Positions 8,315 to 18,134 are shown, numbered from the stretch's first letter. The stretch is DNA of 64,000 bases from Bradyrhizobium sacchari (GCF_002068095.1 NZ_LWIG01000031.1:26555-90554), one strand, 5' to 3'. Made by a program: numbers and translations. Notes: generated by a model not told the origin, from the sequence alone.

Positions 8315-9907
8315 ATGACGCCGCCCAATTTCGACCTCCCGAATGATGTAGAGACGCTGAAGGCCATGGTGCTTGCCATGGCTGAGAAGGCGGCCCGCGT
8401 CGATGCTCTGGAGAGCGAGGTCGACGATCTCAAGGCCCGCAACGCCGATGCCGACGCGCGCATCGCGCGGCTGACGCAGATCCTGAAGGCCTTTGACCGC
8501 GTCCGGTTCGGCCGACGATCGGAGAAGCTCGGCCCTGCGAGCATCGATGACGAACAGCAAGCCTTTGCCTTCGAGCAGATCGAGACCGGCATCGCTGCGA
8601 TCAGGGCACAGGTCAATAAGGGCCGCGAGCGTGCGGATGGCAAACGCGCACCTCGTCGGCGCAAGGGCTTTGCGTCCCATCTGGAACGGATCGAGGTTGT
8701 CATCGAGCCGGAAGCGTTGGCTGAGCATGCCGGCAAGCAGAAGGTGCTGATCGGCGAGGACGTGTCGGAGCGTCTGGATGTGGAGCCGGCGAAGTTCCGC
8801 GTCATCGTCACGCGCCGTCCCAAGTATGCCTTCAAGAACGAGGACGGCGTGATCCAGGCGCCGGCCCCAGCCCACATCATCGAGGGTGGCATTCCGACCG
8901 AAGCCCTTCTGGCCCAGATCGCCGTGTCCAAGTACGCCGATGGCCAACCGCTCTACCGGCAGGAAGCCATCTATGCCCGCGACCAGGTCGAACTTGACCG
9001 CCAGCTGATGGCGCAATGGATGGGCAAGCTCGGCTTCGAGCTGGAGATCGTGGCCGACTACATCTTCAGCGAGGTCAAGAAGGCCGAACGGGTCTTTGCC
9101 GACGAGACCACCTTGCCGACGCTCGCTCCCGGTTCCGGATCGACGAAGACGGCCTACTTATGGGCCTATGCCCGAGATGATCGAACCTTTGGCGGCAGCG
9201 GCCCGCCGATGGTGGCGTATCGCTTCGAAGACAGCCGCTCCGGCGAATGTGCGGCCCGGCATCTCAATGTTTATCGCGGCATCCTGCAGGTTGATGGATA
9301 CGCCGCCTATAACAAGTTGGCGCGACCCGATCGCGGCAATGATGGCATCACCTTGGCCGGCTGCTGGTCACACAGCAGGCGCAAGTTCTATGAGCTGCAT
9401 GTTGCAGGAAGCTCGAAAGTGGCAACGACGACGGTCGAACGGATGGCAAAGCTCTGGCAGGTTGAGAAGACCGTGCGCGGCCAAAGCCCCGACGCACGCG
9501 TTGCAGCGCGCCAGCAAGCCTCCGCTGCGGTCGTCGCAGATCTCTTCGATCTCTGGCAGCACACCTTGCGGCGGATCTCCGGCAAGTCAAAACTGGCCGA
9601 GGCAATCCGCTATGCCGTCTCGCGCCGCTCCCTCTTCGAACGCTTCCTCACTGACGGCCGCATTGAGCTCGACTCCAACATCGTCGAGCGCGCCATCAGG
9701 CCACAGACAATCACAAGAAAAAATAGCCTCTTCGCGGGCAGCGATGGCGGCGGACGAACCTGGGCGACCATCGCAACACTGCTGCAGACGGCGAAAATGA
9801 ACAACGTCGATCCGTTCGCTTGGCTCGCCCTAACACTTCAACGTATCGCCAACGGCTGGCCGAGCAGCGAAATCGACGCGCTCATGCCGTGGAACCACGC
9901 CGTGTGA
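8315..9907 (+). CDS. IS66 TnpC transposase
   Basis: 530-residue transposase with the IS66 layout: N-terminal coiled-coil (VDALESEVDDLKARNADADA), a zinc-finger-like linker region, then the DDE domain with VFADETTLPTLAPG, VDGYAAYNKLA, the CWSHSRRKFYEL stretch, and the C-terminal LDSNIVERAIRPQTI and RKNSLFAGSDGG motifs. It is full length and uninterrupted and follows tnpA-tnpB by 74 bp within the inverted repeats. Confidence 0.93.
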   Translation: MTPPNFDLPNDVETLKAMVLAMAEKAARVDALESEVDDLKARNADADARIARLTQILKAFDRVRFGRRSEKLGPASIDDEQQAFAFEQIETGIAAIRAQVNKGRERADGKRAPRRRKGFASHLERIEVVIEPEALAEHAGKQKVLIGEDVSERLDVEPAKFRVIVTRRPKYAFKNEDGVIQAPAPAHIIEGGIPTEALLAQIAVSKYADGQPLYRQEAIYARDQVELDRQLMAQWMGKLGFELEIVADYIFSEVKKAERVFADETTLPTLAPGSGSTKTAYLWAYARDDRTFGGSGPPMVAYRFEDSRSGECAARHLNVYRGILQVDGYAAYNKLARPDRGNDGITLAGCWSHSRRKFYELHVAGSSKVATTTVERMAKLWQVEKTVRGQSPDARVAARQQASAAVVADLFDLWQHTLRRISGKSKLAEAIRYAVSRRSLFERFLTDGRIELDSNIVERAIRPQTITRKNSLFAGSDGGGRTWATIATLLQTAKMNNVDPFAWLALTLQRIANGWPSSEIDALMPWNHAV

Positions 9908-9928
9908 CGGCCGCAGCTTGCCGCTTAC

Positions 9929-10310
9929 TCATCGTCGCCGTCTTGGCTATGCGAAGATAGGACTGCCGCAGCTTGAGCCCGCGTTTGATCGCCAGGCGGT
10001 TGAGCCCCTTGGTAGCTGTGCGCAGCAGCTTGGCATCGGTTGGGAAGGTGATGGCTTTCGGCTGCACGGTGGTGTCGACGGTGACCCGCTTGAGGTCCGC
10101 CTTGCAGAACGGGCTGGCCTTGCGCCAGCAGCAGGCTCTCGGCCCGCAACAGCTTCAGCTTGTCGCCAAGTCGCTTGCGCCATTGGGCTCGGTTCCGAGC
10201 GCTCGTGCGGGAAGGCGGGCTGAAAGAACTCTACGCCTGAAGTATTGGAAATACGGGGCGTTCGGCCAGGCTCGCACACACCCCCTCAAGGGATAGACCG
10301 CAAATCTGCC
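9929..10310 (-). mobile_element. 5' part of the split IS5-type transposase relic
   Basis: On the minus strand, starting near 10300, frames read the N-terminal part of an IS5-type transposase: PYFQYF, then RAESLLLAQ, RVTVDTTVQPKAITFPTDAK and LKLRQSYLRIAKTAT, which ends at the IS66 right end. It continues in the relic left of the IS66. Frameshifts between these blocks show it was already decayed, or decayed after the insertion. Confidence 0.75.
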
Positions 10311-10840
10311 TAAGCAGCAGCCGGATCACAAACCGGGTCGCGATCCCAGCTGGCCGTTCTCAGCGGTGACGTTGGATGCTGGACGCAGGAACAACAGGAA
10401 GATCGCCAATTCTGGAAGGCTCTGCAACAAAGCGGATGCTATCGGCCATCAACTTGGTCCGGAGCACAAACAGCAATACGCTGATCCGCAGACTGATCCA
10501 TCGCGGTTAATGCACGGTGAGGGGCCCGGCCGCCGTACCGGGGTTCGACTTGACGCGCAAATTTGAAAACTGAAGCCACGACCTGCGGATGCGCTGGCAA
10601 GCCGCCGACGCTTCGCCCAATGATAGAGACTACCAGCTTTAGTAGGTCTGTTGTTTCCGATTTTCAGCTAAGTGAGTAGCGCCGCTGTGAAAACACCTAT
10701 CGTGCAACAGAAGGCGAGAATCAACCGTGCGAGTTCGGATTGCCCCGCAACGTCAACTTCCGCATTTGGCAGCGCGGCCCGGGCCTGATCAGCTCCTTCT
10801 TGAGTGAAGAGCAACGTGCGGCCGGACCGGGACAAACTCA
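10311..10840. other. Intergenic region without recognisable gene
   Basis: No frame here shows coding character or family resemblance. It probably contains the promoter of the S10 peptidase gene, but no tts box, nod box or -24/-12 element was found. Confidence 0.4.
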
Positions 10841-12364
10841 ATGCTGTTCGATTTGACCGCGCTACGCCGCACCTCGCTTGCGATAGCCCTATTTGCCGGC
10901 GCCGTGATAGGCAGCGCCGGGGCTGATGATACGCCGCCAGGCCTCGGCTCCCCGCCGAGTTCCCGAGCGACCGCCGATCAGCATCGCCTGCCGCCGGATT
11001 CTACCACCAAGCACACGCTGGAGCTGCCCGGCCGGACACTTCGTTTCACCGCGACTGCTGGTTCGATCCGCGTTTTGGACGACAAGGGCGAGCCGCAGGC
11101 CGACATCGCCTACACCTCCTATCAGCTCGAGGGCACAGATCGCGCCACGCGTGCGGTGACGTTTCTCTTCAATGGCGGCCCAGGCTCATCCTCGGCTTGG
11201 CTGCAGTTCGGCTGTGCCGGGCCCTGGCGGCTGCCGATCGATGCGGAGACCGTCACGCCTTCGGCCTCGCCGGAGGTCAGGCCCAACGCCGAGACCTGGC
11301 TCGATTTTACCGACCTCGTGTTCATCGATCCCGTCAGCACTGGCTATAGCCGTTTCGTGGCGACCGGCGAGGATGTGCGCAAGCGGTTCTATTCGGTCGA
11401 TGGCGATGCCAGTTCGATCGCGCTTGTGATGCGTCGCTGGCTCGAAAAGCACGAGCGGCTCTCCTCGCCGAAATATATCGCGGGGGAAAGCTATGGCGGC
11501 ATTCGCGGGCCCAAGGTGGTGCGCAATCTGCACATTCAGCAGGGCGTTGGCGTGAAGGGTCTGATCCTGGTCTCGCCACTGTTCGACTACCGCGTCGCAG
11601 GCACGAGCCTTCTGCAATATGTCGCCACGCTGCCAAGCTATGTCGCGGTGGCACGCGAAGCCAAGGGCGAAGGCAGGGGAGCCGTCACACGCGCCGACCT
11701 CACAGATGTCGAAGCTTACGCGCGTGGCGAATTCTTGGCAGACCTCGTCAAGGGGCAGGCAGACAGGGAGGCGACCAACAGACTCGCCGACAAGGTCGCC
11801 GCCCTAACTGGTATCGACCAAGCGGTAAGCCGACGGCTGGCAGGGCGCTTTCAGGTCAGTGAATTCCGCCGCGAGTTTGATCGCAAGAGCGGCAAAGTGA
11901 CTGGCGGTTATGACGCCTCCGCGCGCGGCCTCGATCCTTATCCGGACTCAGATGGCCACCGCTTTGGCGATCCCTCGGGGGATGCGCTGGCGGGGCCGCT
12001 GGCGAGTGCCGCCGTGGATGTCCTGACGCGCAAGCTTAACTGGCGGCCGGACGGCTCCTATGAACTGCTGAACCGCGCCGTCGGTCCGGCCTGGAATTTC
12101 GGCAACGGCCGCCCCCCGGAATCGCTTTCAGAGCTGCGCCAGATCCTTGCGACGGACCCGAAGATGAACGTGCTGGTCGGACATGGCCTATTCGATCTCG
12201 TCACCCCCTATTTCGGCTCGAAGATGGCGCTCGATCAATTGCCACCCTTTGCCTCGGCGGTGCATCGCGTCAAACTCGTGGCCTATTCGGGCGGCCACAT
12301 GTTCTATTCACGCGACGCCTCGCGCCAGGCCTTTCGAGCAGAGGTCGAAGCAATGATGAAGTAG
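10841..12364 (+). CDS. Secreted peptidase S10 (serine carboxypeptidase-like)
   Basis: 507 residues with an N-terminal signal peptide (SLAIALFAGAVIGSAGA), so periplasmic or secreted. The S10 family hallmarks are all present: the oxyanion-hole segment VTFLFNGGPGSSS, the nucleophile motif YIAGESYGG, the aspartate region VLVGHGLFDLVTPYFG and the catalytic histidine in YSGGHMFY. S10 enzymes remove C-terminal residues from peptides at acidic pH. Length and motif order are complete, so it is probably functional. The start is the first ATG after a purine-rich stretch. It lies between the two T3SS loci, but nothing shows a functional link to secretion. Confidence 0.9.
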   Translation: MLFDLTALRRTSLAIALFAGAVIGSAGADDTPPGLGSPPSSRATADQHRLPPDSTTKHTLELPGRTLRFTATAGSIRVLDDKGEPQADIAYTSYQLEGTDRATRAVTFLFNGGPGSSSAWLQFGCAGPWRLPIDAETVTPSASPEVRPNAETWLDFTDLVFIDPVSTGYSRFVATGEDVRKRFYSVDGDASSIALVMRRWLEKHERLSSPKYIAGESYGGIRGPKVVRNLHIQQGVGVKGLILVSPLFDYRVAGTSLLQYVATLPSYVAVAREAKGEGRGAVTRADLTDVEAYARGEFLADLVKGQADREATNRLADKVAALTGIDQAVSRRLAGRFQVSEFRREFDRKSGKVTGGYDASARGLDPYPDSDGHRFGDPSGDALAGPLASAAVDVLTRKLNWRPDGSYELLNRAVGPAWNFGNGRPPESLSELRQILATDPKMNVLVGHGLFDLVTPYFGSKMALDQLPPFASAVHRVKLVAYSGGHMFYSRDASRQAFRAEVEAMMK

Positions 12365-12675
12365 GCGTGTGTTTCATCAAGTCGAAGGCGAACTCAGTGC
12401 TAGGCCAACTGAAATCCTGGTTTCGATGCGAGCCGGAGAGCAGCTCTTGCGATCGCAAAGGGTGCGACAGGTTAGGTTCGAGGAAAAACACTTGAAGTCC
12501 TTTTCGCTCTACGTGGACGACCGTTGCCAAAGAGATTGCTGACGCGCTGGAGGCGGACCTGCAACCGCTCGCCACGTGCGGGCCCATCACGCGAACATAC
12601 AAATCATTCGCCGCTCTCGGATGACCTCACTTTGCTATTGGTTCGCTGGACGGCAGATCTCAGGTGGAGATTAGA
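12365..12675. other. Intergenic region without recognisable gene
   Basis: About 310 bp between the S10 peptidase and the GH12 gene; only short frames of no family. No TtsI or NifA site seen. Confidence 0.4.
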
Positions 12676-13416
12676 ATGTCTGCGTTTTCGAAGCTGAACG
12701 TACTTGCGCTGCCTTTTACGACAATGATTGCGCTATTCCCGGCATCCGCAAAAGCGCCGATCTGGAGTTCGAGCGATCAGTACGGTAGTTTTTCCCTTGA
12801 CGGCTATTCCTGGAACAACGACGTATATGGTCAAGGTGCTGGACCTCAGACCATCTCTGTACATTCCGTCAACCAATGGAGCGTGTGGTCGAACCAACCT
12901 GATACTGCCGGCATCAAGAGCTATCCCCACGGAGCTTTCAATATTGGGAAACCGCTGAGCGCGATCAACAACCTGAGCTCAAGCTTTAATCAGTGCGTCC
13001 CGACTAGCGGCCGCTGGAACTTCGCCTACGATATCTGGGATAGCTCAAATGCCTATGAGATAATGCTTTGGACCAACTACACCGGAAATCCCGACGGAAG
13101 CGGTGATGTTAAGCCCATTTCTTACAAATATAATTCTTCAGGCACCTCCGCGATCCCCGTTTTCACAGGTGTAAGTGTGGGGGGAGCCACTTGGAACGTG
13201 TTTGAAGGCTGGAACAAACACAAGGTTATCTCGTTCCTGCGCACATCCAAGACCAATAGCGAGACTGTGGATATCAAAAGTATCCTAGAATGGATAAAGT
13301 CGAAAGGATATTTCGGTGACATAATCGTCGGCAGCGTCCAATACGGCGTTGAGATAACCTCGTCCCCAGGCGGACAAAACTTCGACGTTAATCATTGGGC
13401 TGTGATCTCGAAGTGA
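12676..13416 (+). CDS. Secreted glycoside hydrolase family 12 (endoglucanase/xyloglucanase type)
   Basis: 246 residues with a signal peptide ending around SASAKA-type sequence (LFPASAKA). GH12 features in order: an aromatic-rich beta-sandwich start (DGYSWNNDVYG), the nucleophile region SNAYEIMLWTNY with the catalytic Glu in EIMLW, the cord segment VGGATWNVFEGWN, and the second catalytic Glu in SVQYGVEITSS. The family cuts beta-1,4-glucans or xyloglucan, so a role in plant wall contact is plausible. ATG 12676 is chosen over GTG 12664 because GGAG precedes it by six bases. A-T richer than neighbours, suggesting separate acquisition. Confidence 0.82.
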   Translation: MSAFSKLNVLALPFTTMIALFPASAKAPIWSSSDQYGSFSLDGYSWNNDVYGQGAGPQTISVHSVNQWSVWSNQPDTAGIKSYPHGAFNIGKPLSAINNLSSSFNQCVPTSGRWNFAYDIWDSSNAYEIMLWTNYTGNPDGSGDVKPISYKYNSSGTSAIPVFTGVSVGGATWNVFEGWNKHKVISFLRTSKTNSETVDIKSILEWIKSKGYFGDIIVGSVQYGVEITSSPGGQNFDVNHWAVISK

Positions 13417-13689
13417 CTACCTTGGGACTTACGATGTGGTGATCGTCGCACCAGGGCACGCTGTACGATGCGCGTCGTACCAAACCGCGCCAGGCGCTCG
13501 TTGTGGGGCCCGACGAAGATCGGCCGCGCTTCATGATGGGCGGCCCTGGCGCCGCAGGCCTCGTGCCGAACTGAATTCGCGGGTTTTCGAATTCTTTAAT
13601 CGGAAGAGCCGCACTCACCGGCGAATCCCGGACATCGGTTTGCACGATCTTGAGATTCTGTTTCCGGTCAACTCCATTAGGCGATCATC

Positions 13690-13980
13690 GCGATTGTCAT
13701 TCTGACTGCAATATTGGCCCTGACGCAATTTTGGTGCAGCTCCGATCGCTCCGCGCCGATTGGTCTCGCTGGGAGCAAATCGATTTTGCCGTGGCCGTAC
13801 TTTGAGTTTGAGGCGCGTGATCTGCTCCTCGGTCTGTCCTTTGGGCCAACGCAAGGTGATCGCCGCCCGAACCGCCGCTTCGTCGTTCGTAAGGCGCGGG
13901 CGGATGAGGCAACACGACTGGCGCTAGCACGCTCGATCCAGGACAACAATTCGGCGGCCGTCTTGGGCGGGATCATGCCG
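13690..13980 (-). mobile_element. ISL3-family transposase 3' relic
   Basis: On the minus strand, frames read MIPPKTAAELLSWIERASAS, then RWPKGQTEEQITRLKLKVR and a GKIDLLPARPIGAE block, the C-terminal end typical of ISL3-family (IS204/IS1096-like) transposases. The blocks are in different frames, so it is inactive. Confidence 0.6.
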
Positions 13981-13984
13981 TGGG

Positions 13985-14285
13985 CTTGGGCAATAATCTC
14001 TCGGGCCTCGTCGAGGAAGTCGGCGAGCTTTTGCAGTGTGGGGCGGAGCTGGTCGGCGACGCGGCGCATTGGGCCCGGCCGTCCTTGGCGTCGTCCGCGG
14101 GGAACACCGGGGCGATGAAGGCGGAGACGACGCGCCGTGCGCTCTTGCCGGCATGCGCCAGCGCATTGCCCATGAAGTGGACGCCTCTGTAGAGTGCCGT
14201 GCTGCCGAATGCGTACTTGATTGATAGCTGCTTGAGATCATGGTGGCGCTGGAAAGTGCGGATTTGCTCACCGCCCGGCATCGTT
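13985..14285 (-). mobile_element. IS256-family transposase relic
   Basis: The minus strand reads KYAFGSTALYRGVHFMGNAL then AHAGKSARRVVSAFIAPVFP and a QLRPTLQKLADFLDEA segment, the conserved middle of mutator-type (IS256) transposases. It is truncated on both sides. Confidence 0.7.
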
Positions 14286-14377
14286 GAAGCGTACTTATAA
14301 GATCTCCGGAAGCAGAGCATCCGGCGTGGTTTCAGGGCGGCCTGAGCAGCTGTTTGAGGTGCCGACGAGCCCCTCAT

Positions 14378-16564
14378 TCAGCCAAATTGTGGCTGATGGA
14401 AGAGAAGAACGCGGCCTCCCGGTAGGCTTTCGGCGGTGTAGAACTGACCGTGGATCGAAAAAACGGTTATTAGGATGTCCCGGCTCGGCAGAAGACCCAG
14501 GCTCTGCAATATGTTGATCACGGCAGGTGAAGCCTCTTGGGAGGCGTGCGTCCAGCCGTCGCCTAACAACCCTCCCAGTTCAGGCACTTGCGGGACTGGC
14601 TGATGGCCTGATGCCGGTCCGGCAGACGGCAGGGGAAGGTTTGGCGCCAGCGCCCAAGGTGCGTCCTCACCCGATTCGAAAGGTGCCGGCGAAGCAAACC
14701 CTGGCGCAAGATCGCCATAGATATCTGAGGAAGTCCTTGGTGCCGCCGGCGTAGCTTCACCCGGCAATGCGGGCCGAGGGTGATGAATGAGTTGAACGTC
14801 GTTGGGCCCTTCCGGTCCCAAGATGGCGGTGTAGCGTTCGCCGCCGATCTCGTAATTCATGATTGGATGTTCCTCAACAGGCAAGAAGTCCCACTTGCCC
14901 AAGGTGGACAGCATCCTGTCGGGGGCCAGCTGGGTGCGATGGGAAAAATTCTCGGGAACGGCGAACGAAACATCAAAAGTATCGCCGATAGCGGGCGACC
15001 GCAGATGGACGAGCTGAACATCGTCGAGCCCTCCCGGTCCCAAGGCGGCCGTATAGCGTTCACCGCAAATGTCGTAGGTCTTTACCCGTTGTGCTGCATC
15101 CGGCAAGAGGCCCCAGCGGCCAAGCCTGGTGCGCATCAATTTCGGCGCGGCCTGGGTGCCGTGGGAGAAATCCTCGGGAACGCTCAAAGACGCATCAAAG
15201 GCGTCGCCGGCTGCGGCGAACGTCTGCTCAACTGCGGTCTGGGCCGCAGCGCCTTGGTTCATCATCCGTCCAGAGTGGTCTTCAGAGGCGGAATTCGGCT
15301 GCGGCGAGCTCGGCTGCCAGGCCGCGGCATCGAATAGCATCTCCTGAGCGACACTTTGCACAGGCGAGGGGACTGTTGGACTCATCGTTAGCCAAGGCAC
15401 CGGTGTATCGAAGGCCTCCGCCGGCAAGAGGTTCTCGCGCTCCGCCGCATCGAAAAGCGCTTCCTGAGGGACACTTTGCACCGGCGAGGGGACGGTTGGA
15501 CTCATCGTTGGCCAAGGCGCCGGTGTATCGAAGGCCTCCGGCGGCAAGAGGTTCTCGCGCTCCGCGGCATCGAAAAGCGCATCCTGAGCGACACTTTGCA
15601 CCGGCGAGTGGGCCATTGAACTGACCGTTAGCTCAAGCATTGTCGCCGGCAAGAGGTTCTCGCCATCCGCGGCATCGAAGAGCACGTCCTGGGCGACACT
15701 TTCTATAGGAGAATGGGCGGCTAACCCCATTGCAGGCCAGGCCTGCGGAGCATTGAACCCCGGCGGCAATGAGCCGCGCCCATCCGCAACGCTCCCGATC
15801 GGCTGCTCATCGGCCGGCATAGGCGACGGGACAGACGGCTGAATGACCTGACGCGAACTGCCTCCTTCTCCGGCTAAATTGTTCTGCGGGGTAATCGCGC
15901 GATAATCGCGGAGACCATTCAAGGCGGCGATGAGCGTCTTGTCCTTCGGAAACAATCTGTCCGCGTGGCCAAGCAGCGTATCATCACTAAGCTTGGCAAT
16001 GGACGAGGGTCGAAGGGCTGCCGCCAACTTCCGCAGACCGCTCGCATAGCCGTTGGCCGTTGTCGGGGCGATCTTTCGACCAAAACCTGCCTCGGCGGCA
16101 TCCCTGATGAGCCTCTCATCTTCCCTGGAAGGACGATAATGTGTTGAGAGGGGGTGAGCGTTGGCGTCAGGCTCGCGGTACCGACTGACCATAAACAATG
16201 CTGGGGCGATGACCTTGTCCTTTGGCAGCAGCTTCCTGGCGTAAGCGAGTAACGTATCGTCATCGAGCCCAGAAATTGATTTGCCGGACTGCTTCAGACC
16301 GTCAGCCAATTGGCGAAGCCGACGATCATAAATACTGACTGTGGTAGAACTCGGATGACCTCGCTCGAGCGCAGCGCGGGACGCTGCCTGGATAAGGCGA
16401 TCGTCTTCCTCAGTGACATCATATAGCTCTGCGTGAGGATATAGGGGGCCCGCCTCTCGCACGTCTGCCAGGTGCTGATCAAACGCTGCTTGCGGCTGTT
16501 CCACTATGGCATCTGACCCAATTGACCCGTTGTCGGCTGGGTTGATCGTATTGAATCGGTCCAT
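14378..16564 (-). CDS. Putative large T3SS effector with three kinds of repeats
   Basis: 728 residues, no signal peptide, no catalytic family recognised. Residues ~50-235 hold two copies of a ~95-residue helical repeat (DDRLIQAASRAAL / DERLIRDAAEAGF ... LRQLADGL / LRKLAAAL ... LLPKDK / LFPKDK). Residues ~285-440 hold about four copies of a ~40-residue proline-rich repeat (SPVQSVAQ-ALFDAAERENLL). The C-terminal third has three copies of the VPxxFSHxxQxAP...YTA module shared with the genes at 6007 and 59152. A near-perfect tts box lies 47 bp upstream, supporting TtsI control and secretion. The helical repeats resemble those in NopD/Bel2-5-type Bradyrhizobium effectors (from memory), but the SUMO-protease domain of those is absent. 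Confidence 0.75.
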   Translation of the reverse strand: MDRFNTINPADNGSIGSDAIVEQPQAAFDQHLADVREAGPLYPHAELYDVTEEDDRLIQAASRAALERGHPSSTTVSIYDRRLRQLADGLKQSGKSISGLDDDTLLAYARKLLPKDKVIAPALFMVSRYREPDANAHPLSTHYRPSREDERLIRDAAEAGFGRKIAPTTANGYASGLRKLAAALRPSSIAKLSDDTLLGHADRLFPKDKTLIAALNGLRDYRAITPQNNLAGEGGSSRQVIQPSVPSPMPADEQPIGSVADGRGSLPPGFNAPQAWPAMGLAAHSPIESVAQDVLFDAADGENLLPATMLELTVSSMAHSPVQSVAQDALFDAAERENLLPPEAFDTPAPWPTMSPTVPSPVQSVPQEALFDAAERENLLPAEAFDTPVPWLTMSPTVPSPVQSVAQEMLFDAAAWQPSSPQPNSASEDHSGRMMNQGAAAQTAVEQTFAAAGDAFDASLSVPEDFSHGTQAAPKLMRTRLGRWGLLPDAAQRVKTYDICGERYTAALGPGGLDDVQLVHLRSPAIGDTFDVSFAVPENFSHRTQLAPDRMLSTLGKWDFLPVEEHPIMNYEIGGERYTAILGPEGPNDVQLIHHPRPALPGEATPAAPRTSSDIYGDLAPGFASPAPFESGEDAPWALAPNLPLPSAGPASGHQPVPQVPELGGLLGDGWTHASQEASPAVINILQSLGLLPSRDILITVFSIHGQFYTAESLPGGRVLLFHQPQFG
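15340..15720 (-). repeat. Tandem repeat (~120 bp unit) inside the effector gene
   Basis: About three to four imperfect copies of a ~120-bp unit; the block with GAGCGACACTTTGCACCGGC (+ strand) recurs with about 120-bp spacing. Divergence is low between the two central units, which suggests recent expansion and makes copy-number variation between strains likely. Confidence 0.8.
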
Positions 16565-16594
16565 GGTCAGTCCGCTGGCCTCATTTTCTCGTTA

Positions 16595-16684
16595 TTTCGC
16601 TACTCACGTTAGCTTTCCAAAACCTGACGTGGCGAGCCGGGAAGGCAAGATAGAATGAAAGGTAAATGATAGCCGGCAAGTGCC
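16595..16684 (-). repeat. Duplicated tts promoter region (copy 1)
   Basis: The + strand text TTCGCTACTCACGTTAGCTT, then TTCCAAAAC, AGATAGAATGA and GGCAAGTGCC recurs in the same order at 25545-25620. The second copy is shorter by small deletions and is not in front of an intact gene. Confidence 0.75.
16611..16628 (-). promoter_or_regulatory. tts box before the 728-residue effector gene
   Basis: On the minus strand GTCAGGTTTTGGAAAGCT, 15 of 17 defined positions of the consensus GTCAGCTTNTCGAAAGCT. It lies 47 bp before the ATG at 16564 and points towards it. A diverged copy of this whole upstream stretch sits at 25545-25620. Confidence 0.8.
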
Positions 16685-16789
16685 GTCTCTACGGCGCTGC
16701 TGCATCGCTCGTGCGGCGAGAGAAAGCGTCGGAATGAAAATGAGCTTCTTCAACTGAGTGGCGGCAGATCGAAATCGACATTGCAGCCG

Positions 16790-17235
16790 ATTAGCTGTGC
16801 AGGTACGAAACCAAGCGGATCAGTGACATCATCGGCCAGCTCAGCGTCGCGCTAGGCGATCGTGTTTTGCTCTATATCAAGGGCGGCGCACTGCGGGCTC
16901 ATTCCAGCACCGGCATCGATCAACCGGCTGTTATTGCATTGCGACAGGCTCTGCTGCGAATGCGACCATCGGTAGCAGGAACGACCAAAACGATCTTCGG
17001 CGCACATTAGGTGCAGACGTCGAATATGGCTTCGTACCCGGCGGGGCAGCCAAGCTTGAATACGACAACTTCGATTTCAGCAGACGCTACTCTCCCTGTG
17101 TTGGTAACGGGGCAAGTACAGATTGCTGGCGACGGCCCGGCCCGCGCCCTTGACGTTGGAGGCGGACCGCCACTCACCTTCAAACAGCAGTTTCATACAA
17201 TCAGGTTTGGCGTGAATCACCATTTCCGATTTTGA
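16790..17235 (+). pseudogene. Outer-membrane beta-barrel protein, decayed
   Basis: In shifting frames the + strand reads VLLYIKGGALRAHSS, then RTLGADVEYGFVPGGAAKLE with YDNFDF, and at the end HTIRFGVNHHFRF with a terminal Phe before the stop. These are hallmarks of the Omp25/31-like small porins of alphaproteobacteria. Frameshifts and in-frame stops break it, and the N-terminal half is not recognisable. Confidence 0.6.
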
Positions 17236-18134
17236 ATCAAACTGGGGCAATCGGCGATCTGTCACGTCGTCAGGACAAACGCACTGGATGAGCTTCGATT
17301 GGTGCGGCCTGATCTTGCACGAGATGATGGGAGAGCAATCCGGGTCGCGCGCCATTCACCATGGCGAGGCGTTTTGCACGGCCGCCGAGCGAGCCGCGCG
17401 AACAGCTCAGCTGCGCTCGCAGAAAGCATGGCGCCAAATGCGACGCGGTTGCTTGAGCGGCATAGGTCCGCCACACGCTTAGCAGCGCGAGAACTCCCTC
17501 AGTTCGCGCCTTTTCAATAAAAGGCTTGCGCTGGCATTGCTGGCCTCGGCCGAGGCGTAAATGATCGCTCTTATTGGCTGTGAGTGCCAGCTCACTCTTA
17601 ATGTTCTTCTCGATTGGCGAGGTAAGTTGGCCCTTTTTGGAAAAGTCGTGCGTTGCAGCCCTTGTCATCCCGGACGCGCATGAGATGTACGCCCTTGCTC
17701 TGGTCACCCAAAAGGGGGAAGCGGTAGGAGCACGCCGGCCGCCGGAATTGCACTGCGCTAATGAGGAACGGAGAGCGCATCGCAATCGTCGAGACGGACT
17801 CACAAGGCTCGACGTCAAAGCGGAAAGAGCGTCCTTCGCTACCCTTGATGTGGCCGGGGAAGTAGTCGTCGGTGGTCTTGCTTCGCCAGTTGTCGACCAC
17901 CGCCGGTCGAGAATCGAGCGCGCCATTGGAAAGCATCGAAATTGAGTCGGGTCCCTTCGCTATTCACCCGGAGTAGTAAGCACGCGCCCCTCGCGCAATG
18001 CGCGCTACACTCGACCCTTGCGTCATAAGCACAGCATGATCGTGACACACAGAGCCGGCGCCGTGTTACGGACGTGGTGACGGCGTTCAAGCCAAAGCCG
18101 TCGCACAGTGAGTTCGGACATGCGCCTAAACAGG
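17236..18134. other. 900-bp stretch without recognisable gene
   Basis: Overlapping frames of up to ~220 codons exist on both strands, but none has a convincing start, ribosome binding site or family resemblance. They are judged to be chance frames in GC-rich DNA. Confidence 0.4.

Larger units (their letters stand above)
7437..9928 (+). mobile_element. Complete IS66-family insertion sequence, 2492 bp
   Basis: The ends are matching inverted repeats (GTAAGCGGCAA at 7437 and its complement TTGCCGCTTAC ending at 9928), as expected for IS66. It is flanked by a perfect 8-bp direct repeat TCATCGTC (7429-7436 and 9929-9936), the target duplication length of this family. It contains a fused tnpA-tnpB frame and an intact tnpC. 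The target was an older IS5-type element whose two halves flank it. Intact ends, target duplication and frames suggest recent transposition. Confidence 0.92.

Noticed and set aside
17270..17926. 218-codon frame on the minus strand
   Set aside because: Composition looks random (Ser/Arg/Ala-rich), no ribosome binding site, no family; equally long frames exist on the opposite strand.
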